Below, piece by piece: positions 16,901-21,164 of a stretch of 21,164 nucleotides of DNA. The stretch comes from a virus. Location: positions 1 through 21,164 of IMG/VR virus record IMGVR_UViG_3300025327_000170; one strand, written 5' to 3'. Each line of letters begins with the position of its first letter. Within the stretch, counting starts at the first letter, position 1. The notes below the pieces were generated by a model. It ran no database searches and was not told the origin of the DNA. It saw only the letters and a program-made list of their open reading frames with translations. The translations under genes were made by a program, and so were the position numbers.

Positions 16901-17130
16901 TGGCGATCAAAGCCTGCAAGCCGCTGCGCAACGCCCGCAAGGGCACCTGGCGCTGCGCACGCCACCCAGCCCTTGGCCTGACGAATTCGCTAGCCATCGC
17001 CCATCATCTCGGCCTCTGGGCCGTGAGCGAGGAGAACGCGCAGGACGTGCGCCACCTCCCGAAGGGCGCGGGCTGCACGCGGGAGGATGTCTACTTCCAG
17101 TGCGCGGATCACGGCGAGGAGGCGGCATGA
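16900..17130 (+). CDS. Small Cys/His protein, 76 aa
   Basis: ATG at 16900 shares its A with the previous TGA. CARH (near residue 20) and the C-terminal CTRE...CADH group give a possible mixed Cys/His zinc site. The N-terminus is basic (KACKPLRNARKGTWRCARH), which would suit RNA or DNA binding. No known family. The stop overlaps the next tiny ORF (ATGA). Confidence 0.6.
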   Translation: MAIKACKPLRNARKGTWRCARHPALGLTNSLAIAHHLGLWAVSEENAQDVRHLPKGAGCTREDVYFQCADHGEEAA

Positions 17131-17177
17131 GGCTCGGGTGCGATGGACGAGGCTGGGTCGAGGTGAAAGCAACATGA
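17127..17177 (+). CDS. 16-codon bridging ORF
   Basis: ATG 17127 overlaps the upstream stop, and its own TGA (17175-17177) overlaps the ATG at 17174, both as ATGA. The peptide (MRLGCDGRGWVEVKAT) is too short for a domain. The two exact overlaps suggest that it relays ribosomes between neighbours, or is a micropeptide. Confidence 0.4.
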   Translation: MRLGCDGRGWVEVKAT

Positions 17178-17338
17178 GCTGCCCCACCGGCAGGATGCGC
17201 AGGGTTGTTACCAGCCGGTCGGTTCAGCGGCACCTTATTCAGGCCGTCATGCGCGCCGATGGCCTCTCGTGGTACATGGCGGCGCGACAGGTACTGTCCT
17301 TCACCGTGGCTCCTTCACTGTGGCTTATCCATGAGTAG
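17174..17338 (+). CDS. Small basic protein, 54 aa
   Basis: ATG at 17174 in an ATGA overlap; an in-frame reading from 17087 would lie in the preceding gene. The N-terminal half is very basic (RMRRVVTSRSVQRHL) and the C-terminal half hydrophobic with Trp residues (SWYMAARQVLSFTVAPSLW). The HLIQAVMRADGLSWYMAARQV part could be a short helix-turn-helix-like unit, but this is weak. It overlaps the TerS start by eight bases and may be a small DNA-binding or packaging accessory. Confidence 0.55.
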   Translation: MSCPTGRMRRVVTSRSVQRHLIQAVMRADGLSWYMAARQVLSFTVAPSLWLIHE

Positions 17339-17891
17339 GACGAACGGCGCGAAGCCGAAGCGCCACCAACGCCGCTATACGGCCCCTGAGCGCTTGGGCT
17401 ACATGATGCTCGCCATTGAGACCAGTAGCGAGCAGGTCGAGGCCAAATATCACGTCCCCTCCCGGACTATCCGCCAGTGGTTTGATGATGTTGGCGGGAT
17501 AGCCGAATGCCGCCGTTGGCTGGAAACGCAGGCCCTGGCGTCCTACCTCCAATCGCGGCGTGCCGTCTTCGATGCCGTCACCGCCCGCGTTTCCGAGGGC
17601 GACTTCGCGGAGGTCATGGAGACCTACCGGAAGATGGTGGCACCAGCCGAAAGTCACGGCGTGAACATCAACCTGAACCAGCAGCAAGGACAGGTGCAGG
17701 CGCATGGTGATCTCAGCGCAGCCGAGTCCGCCTATCTCGCCGCTCTTGCGGGGCAGTCGTCTCTTCCGACTGGGCAGGCTCTTGCCGGGCCAACCTTACC
17801 GATATCAGGCAACGGTGTGGATGGACCCCAGCCCGCAGAGGATTATCCTGAAGGCGAGGCAGATAGGCATCTCGACGGCAATCATGGCTGA
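17331..17891 (+). CDS. terS: Terminase small subunit-like protein
   Basis: ATG at 17331, eight bases inside the previous gene. Residues about 10-60 form a helix-turn-helix (YTAPERLGYMMLAIETSSEQVEAKYHVPSRTIRQWFDD) like the DNA-recognition domain of phage small terminases, which bind the packaging site and regulate the large subunit. Residues 65-110 are helical, for oligomerisation, and the end is Gln/Asn then Pro/Gly-rich. It lies directly before TerL, the usual place. The last 188 bases overlap TerL in another frame, which is long for such a pair; its C-terminal tail (after about residue 125) may be poorly constrained. The call is by context and fold, not by a strict motif. Confidence 0.72.
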   Translation: MSRTNGAKPKRHQRRYTAPERLGYMMLAIETSSEQVEAKYHVPSRTIRQWFDDVGGIAECRRWLETQALASYLQSRRAVFDAVTARVSEGDFAEVMETYRKMVAPAESHGVNINLNQQQGQVQAHGDLSAAESAYLAALAGQSSLPTGQALAGPTLPISGNGVDGPQPAEDYPEGEADRHLDGNHG

Positions 17892-18933
17892 AGCGCTGGA
17901 CGGGGCTTTTACGGAGCCCGACAGTCTGGCCCTGTTCGTATCCCGGAACGAGCGGGCCGCCACCCACATTCTGAGTTACGCTTATCAGATGCTCCGTCGC
18001 CTTGAGCTTCAAGATCAGCTCGTCAAGTCGAATGAGACGGAGATGTCGCTATCCAACGGCTCGCGGCTGATCTCCCTGCCGGCATCAAAGGACACCGGCC
18101 GCGGCTACCCGGCGGATCGCGTGTACCTGGACGAACACGCCCACCAGATGTGGGCGGAAGACATCTTCGGGGCCATCGCTCCTACGATAGCTCGCGGTGG
18201 GCGTATCACGTCTGTCTCCACACCGTTGGGCCGCCGTAACCTGTTTCACCGCATCTGGGCGGGGCTTGAGGGCGCGGGCTGGTCCCGCCACGTCATCGAT
18301 TGGCGTGCCTGCCCTGTCTACGATCAGGCGTGGTACGAGCGGGAGCGGCCCAAGTATACCGCCCAGCAGTGGGCGCAGGAGTTCGACTGCGACTTCGTCG
18401 AGTCGGGGATGACGCGCTTCCGCGCCGGGGACATCGAGGCCGCGCACCAGAATGCCACAGGGCTGCACGAGCCGCGCGAGAACCGTCACTACCTGAATGC
18501 CTGGGACATTGGCCGCCACCACGACGCCACGGTCGGTGTTACGCTTGACGTGACGGAGGAGCCGTACCAGGTGGTGGCCTTCGAGCGCCACCAGGGACTT
18601 CCTTACCCGCGCATCCAGAACCTCATCGATGCGCACGGGGAGTGGTACAAGGGCGATACGGTGATCGACTCCACCGGCGCCGGTGACCCCGTGCTGGAGA
18701 ACCTGACCTGCCGAGCGGACGGGTTCGTGTTCAGCCACAAGTCCAAGCAGCAGGCTCTGGATGCGCTATCATTGCTGCTGGAGCAGCGGCGGATCAAGTT
18801 CCCCTACATCCGGGAGGTGGAGGAAGAGTTGCTGGGCTACGAGGACAACGATCAGGCCATCGTACAGGACTGCGTGATGGCGCTGGCGATGGCTGCGTTC
18901 AAGGCGTCAGGGGTCGGCCTGTGGGCGCTGTGA
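17704..18933 (+). CDS. terL: Terminase large subunit
   Basis: This ATP-driven motor and nuclease packages concatemeric DNA into procapsids. Visible motifs: adenine-binding Q motif PYRYQ (31-35), Walker A KARQIGIST (50-58), Walker B VYLDE (140-144) and coupling motif STPLGRR (172-178). The RNase H-like nuclease has acidic residues at Asp268 (AWDIGRHHDAT), Asp322 (IDSTGAGD) and Asp389 (QDCVMALAMA). The 409-residue length is normal. ATG 17704 gives a 188-base overlap with TerS; a later start must still keep the Q motif, so it cannot be after about 17790. The GTGA at its end starts a tiny membrane gene. Confidence 0.95.
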   Translation: MVISAQPSPPISPLLRGSRLFRLGRLLPGQPYRYQATVWMDPSPQRIILKARQIGISTAIMAEALDGAFTEPDSLALFVSRNERAATHILSYAYQMLRRLELQDQLVKSNETEMSLSNGSRLISLPASKDTGRGYPADRVYLDEHAHQMWAEDIFGAIAPTIARGGRITSVSTPLGRRNLFHRIWAGLEGAGWSRHVIDWRACPVYDQAWYERERPKYTAQQWAQEFDCDFVESGMTRFRAGDIEAAHQNATGLHEPRENRHYLNAWDIGRHHDATVGVTLDVTEEPYQVVAFERHQGLPYPRIQNLIDAHGEWYKGDTVIDSTGAGDPVLENLTCRADGFVFSHKSKQQALDALSLLLEQRRIKFPYIREVEEELLGYEDNDQAIVQDCVMALAMAAFKASGVGLWAL

Positions 18934-19034
18934 GGCGGCTGGTAATGCTAGCCGTGACGGCCGTGACCGTCGCGGGGCTGGCTCTCGCTGCGGGCGCCGG
19001 GCTGCGGCTGTTCGTCTGGGCGGCGGGGATATGA
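18930..19034 (+). CDS. 34-residue membrane peptide
   Basis: GTG at 18930 overlaps the TerL stop (GTGA), and its TGA overlaps the next ATG (19031, ATGA). After MRRLVM, the peptide is one long hydrophobic Ala/Val/Leu helix (LAVTAVTVAGLALAAGAGL) with a short FVWAAGI end. The positive N-terminus suggests an inner membrane protein with its N-terminus in the cytoplasm. The double overlap supports real translation. Role unknown. Confidence 0.55.
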   Translation: MRRLVMLAVTAVTVAGLALAAGAGLRLFVWAAGI

Positions 19035-19825
19035 CTGATACCGTTCGTCTCCGCGCCGCCCTGGAAGCGCTCTTCCCCGATAACACATCGGGCGACATTT
19101 CGCCCCAGGACTTGCGCGACTTCCTGGCGTCAGCGCTGCTGGAGATCATCGAATACCCCGCGAGCTCGGTTGGCGGCATACGAATCCGGCCTACCGCTGG
19201 CAGCGGCACTTCCGATATCGTCCGCCTCGGGCGCTACGGTGGTGGTGGCTTAATCGGGTTCGCCCTCGGCAACGACGGGCACTTTGCCATCTTTAGCGGC
19301 GACTACACCAAGGAGCTGTACCACTGGGATTCCAGCATCCCTGGCAATGCCAAAGGGCGCGCAATTGGTCTGGACTTCATCGCAGCGAATCGATATCCGC
19401 GCGTTGAGTTTGTCCAGGACAGTAACAGGAAGCTGGGTTCTTATGGTGGCCAAGCCCCGCAGATGATCGGCCTGCCCCGCCGCTCCGTTGACCCTACCGA
19501 CTTATCCCGTGTCACGGGGACGGCCACGGCGGGCACGGCAGGCACCGTGACGACGGATAAGAACTGGACGTTAGACCAATATGCAGACGCCTGCATAATC
19601 CTGACGGGCGGTACAGGCCAGGGACAGATTCGCAAGATTGTGACGAACACGGAGGGGCCGAACTCCATCGCCGATATTGGTTCACAGATATGGGACACCA
19701 CCCCGAACGCAACGACGACTTATGAGGTCTTCTTCGTGCTGGCCGGTGATATCTGGTATGACCCTGTGCTGAACGTGGTGAAGTATTTCGATGGCACGGC
19801 GGTCAAGACGGTGGCGACGGTCTGA
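19031..19825 (+). CDS. Tail fibre or head-decoration-like structural protein, 264 aa
   Basis: The N-terminal LFPDNTSGDISPQDLRDFL segment is a common opening of phage appendage proteins, which trimerise and attach to the virion. The rest is Gly/Thr/Asn-rich beta structure with short repeats (TGTATAGTAGTVTTDKNWT, ILTGGTGQGQIRKIVTNT) and a YEVFFVLAGD strand near the end, typical of fibre or baseplate decoration. It lies between TerL and portal, an unusual place for a tail fibre, so a head fibre or capsid decoration is also possible. There are no cysteines. It starts in an ATGA overlap and ends in TGATG. Confidence 0.65.
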   Translation: MTDTVRLRAALEALFPDNTSGDISPQDLRDFLASALLEIIEYPASSVGGIRIRPTAGSGTSDIVRLGRYGGGGLIGFALGNDGHFAIFSGDYTKELYHWDSSIPGNAKGRAIGLDFIAANRYPRVEFVQDSNRKLGSYGGQAPQMIGLPRRSVDPTDLSRVTGTATAGTAGTVTTDKNWTLDQYADACIILTGGTGQGQIRKIVTNTEGPNSIADIGSQIWDTTPNATTTYEVFFVLAGDIWYDPVLNVVKYFDGTAVKTVATV

Positions 19826-19971
19826 TGGCGGGCGGATTCAGCAGGGGGTTCAATCGCGGGTTTGCCGTTGGCTTCAGGGGCTACGGGGTGCCGCGCCAGC
19901 ATGGCCCATCGGGGCTCAAACCAAGGCCGCCGGGCGGTCTGCTGCGACCGAGAGGATGGAGCAAGGTATGA
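19825..19971 (+). CDS. Small Gly/Arg/Phe-rich protein, 48 aa
   Basis: ATG at 19825 shares its A with the preceding stop, and its TGA overlaps the portal ATG (ATGA, 19968-19971). The N-terminus repeats Gly-Phe units (GGFSRGFNRGFAVGF), the rest is Pro/Gly/Arg-rich, and the protein is very basic. The reading frame fits exactly between two overlaps. It could be a disordered nucleic acid-binding or virion peptide. The function is unknown. Confidence 0.5.
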   Translation: MAGGFSRGFNRGFAVGFRGYGVPRQHGPSGLKPRPPGGLLRPRGWSKV

Positions 19972-21164
19972 ACGATATCACGGAAGCCTGGGGGCAGCCC
20001 TTCCGCTACAAGCAAGGGGTGGACGTTCTCCCGACCTGGCAGCAAAACCAGAACCTAGATTCTGGCCAGAATCTGGCCAACTGGATTGATGAAGGCTACT
20101 CCAAGAATAGCCTGATCTACGCCTGCATCGAGGAGATTGCCACGTCGTTCGCGGAGCTGAGTCCCCAACTCCTGTTGCCGGATAGCAGGGGCGAACTGCA
20201 AGAGCAGGAAGCGCATGAAGTCCTCGAGTTGCTGGCGGACCCTAACGAATCGATGGACGGATACGAGTTCCTGGCGACGGCGGCGACGCACCACCGGGCG
20301 GCGGGAAACGTTTACATCCACAAGGTGCGCCGCTCGAATGTGCCGGACCGCAACCGCTCATTTCGGGCGGTGAAGGAACTGCAGCTCATCCGGCCGGACT
20401 ACGTGACCATCAAGCCCGGCACCCGGCGTGAGGATGACCTCTTCGAGGTGTCGATAAGCGGCCAGGTCAAGGCTAGGCTTCCCCGCCGCGATGTTATCCA
20501 CTGGCGGACGCGGAACCTGACTAACGACTTCTACGGGCTCTCCGCGGTCGCTCTCCTGATCTACGAAGGGAACGTGGACAGTGAGATGACCAAGTTCGAC
20601 TGGGCGTTCTTCCGCAACGCCGGTGTGCCGATGGGGATCCTCAAGACGGCGAAGAAGCCCACGCCGGACGAAGCGAGGGAGCTGAAGGGCGCTTTCCGCC
20701 GGATGTTCAACGGCATGAAGAAGTGGTTCGAGGTGATGATCCTCCCGGCTGAGGGGGCTTCCTACGAACAGCTAGGCTTGCCGATCAAGGATATGGAGAT
20801 GCCGGGGACGCGGGCTCACGTAGAGTCGCGTATCTGCTCCGTGTTCGGGGTGCCGCCCATCCTGGTTGGAGCCAGGGTTGGGCTGGAGGCGGCAGGCGGG
20901 CTCACAACCACGTCCATCGAAGGAAGCCAGTTCTCCTTCTGGTCGGAGACGATGAGTCCGCTGGCGCACTCGTGGTCATCCAGGGTGACGCAGGAGCTGT
21001 TTAGCGAGTACCGGACGCCACAGCAGCGGGGCGCCGTGCTGGGGCTGGACATGTCTCACGTCAAGGCGCTCCAGGAGGACAACAGCGACCGGCTCAAGAC
21101 GGCGCTGGAGATGGTGAAGAGCGGCGGGTGGACAATCAATCAGGCGCTGGATGCCGTGGGGTTA
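19968..21164 (+). CDS. HK97-type portal protein (partial, 3' end outside)
   Basis: Forms the dodecameric ring at one capsid vertex through which TerL moves DNA. The 399 visible codons show SLIYACIEEIATSFAEL near residues 48-64, LQLIRPDYVTIKPG, VIHWRTRNLTNDFYGLSAV, FFRNAGVPMGILK, and the diagnostic ESRICSVFGVPPILVGARVG with TTTSIEGSQFSFWSETMSPL, all characteristic of the HK97-like portal family. It runs off the window without a stop; such portals are typically about 400-500 residues, so only the C-terminus is missing. Protease and major capsid genes would be expected next. A short tandem (TCTGGCCAGAA then TCTGGCCA) occurs near 20060. Confidence 0.92.
   Translation, partial: MNDITEAWGQPFRYKQGVDVLPTWQQNQNLDSGQNLANWIDEGYSKNSLIYACIEEIATSFAELSPQLLLPDSRGELQEQEAHEVLELLADPNESMDGYEFLATAATHHRAAGNVYIHKVRRSNVPDRNRSFRAVKELQLIRPDYVTIKPGTRREDDLFEVSISGQVKARLPRRDVIHWRTRNLTNDFYGLSAVALLIYEGNVDSEMTKFDWAFFRNAGVPMGILKTAKKPTPDEARELKGAFRRMFNGMKKWFEVMILPAEGASYEQLGLPIKDMEMPGTRAHVESRICSVFGVPPILVGARVGLEAAGGLTTTSIEGSQFSFWSETMSPLAHSWSSRVTQELFSEYRTPQQRGAVLGLDMSHVKALQEDNSDRLKTALEMVKSGGWTINQALDAVGL

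Noticed and set aside
1-21164. CRISPR array, tRNA, rRNA or insertion sequence
   Set aside because: No regularly spaced repeats, cloverleaf-like segment or transposase motif was seen on either strand by reading; a covariance-model scan would be needed to exclude a diverged tRNA.

Overview
This GC-rich window looks like about half of the genome of a tailed, dsDNA temperate phage or prophage (Caudoviricetes). It carries a near-complete terminase small subunit, large subunit and HK97-type portal series, a lysis cassette, a tyrosine integrase and a replication/recombination block. Genes are packed tightly and mostly joined by 1-4 base stop/start overlaps (ATGA, GTGA, TGATG), with many GTG starts and AGGAG-type ribosome sites, so the host is probably a GC-rich bacterium. 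The host phylum cannot be fixed from the sequence. Chloroflexota or Actinomycetota would fit, but this is a guess.

Layout. 1-1107: end of a morphogenesis block and small unknown proteins. 1107-3356: lysis region with a GH25 endolysin, holin-like and other small membrane proteins, a sigma-region-2-like protein and a coiled-coil membrane protein. 3353-4757, minus strand: tyrosine integrase followed by a secreted cargo-like protein of unknown role. 4769-4871: promoter region with a near-perfect extended -10 sigma-70 promoter that starts the rightward early operon almost at its first ATG. 4872-9553: many small early proteins, several with zinc-binding cysteine pairs, plus an HNH endonuclease preceded by a hairpin-rich segment. 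9550-14348: Rad52/ERF-like annealing protein candidate, HNH-GNAT fusion with repeats, Gp37/Gp68 (DUF5131) protein, winged helix protein and DnaD-like replication initiator. 14345-16258: cytosine methyltransferase whose motifs are split over two overlapping frames, then a plus-strand RusA resolvase that appears to be cut in two by an inverted RusA-zinc-finger gene. 16248-21164: small zinc proteins, TerS, TerL, a tail/appendage-like protein and the start of the portal.

How the parts fit. The early operon leads into annealing protein, replication initiator, methyltransferase and Holliday resolvase, which would make, protect and resolve concatemers that TerS/TerL then package through the portal. 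Integrase supplies lysogeny, but no recognisable CI-like repressor or excisionase is seen. The most unusual signals are: the resolvase displaced inside its own gene; the methyltransferase overlap or frameshift; a signal-peptide ORF at 7678 that has ATA where the usual ATGA overlap would be, with a membrane gene nested inside it; a zinc ribbon placed in frame after the endolysin amber stop; and three clusters of long inverted repeats, two of them next to HNH endonuclease coding.
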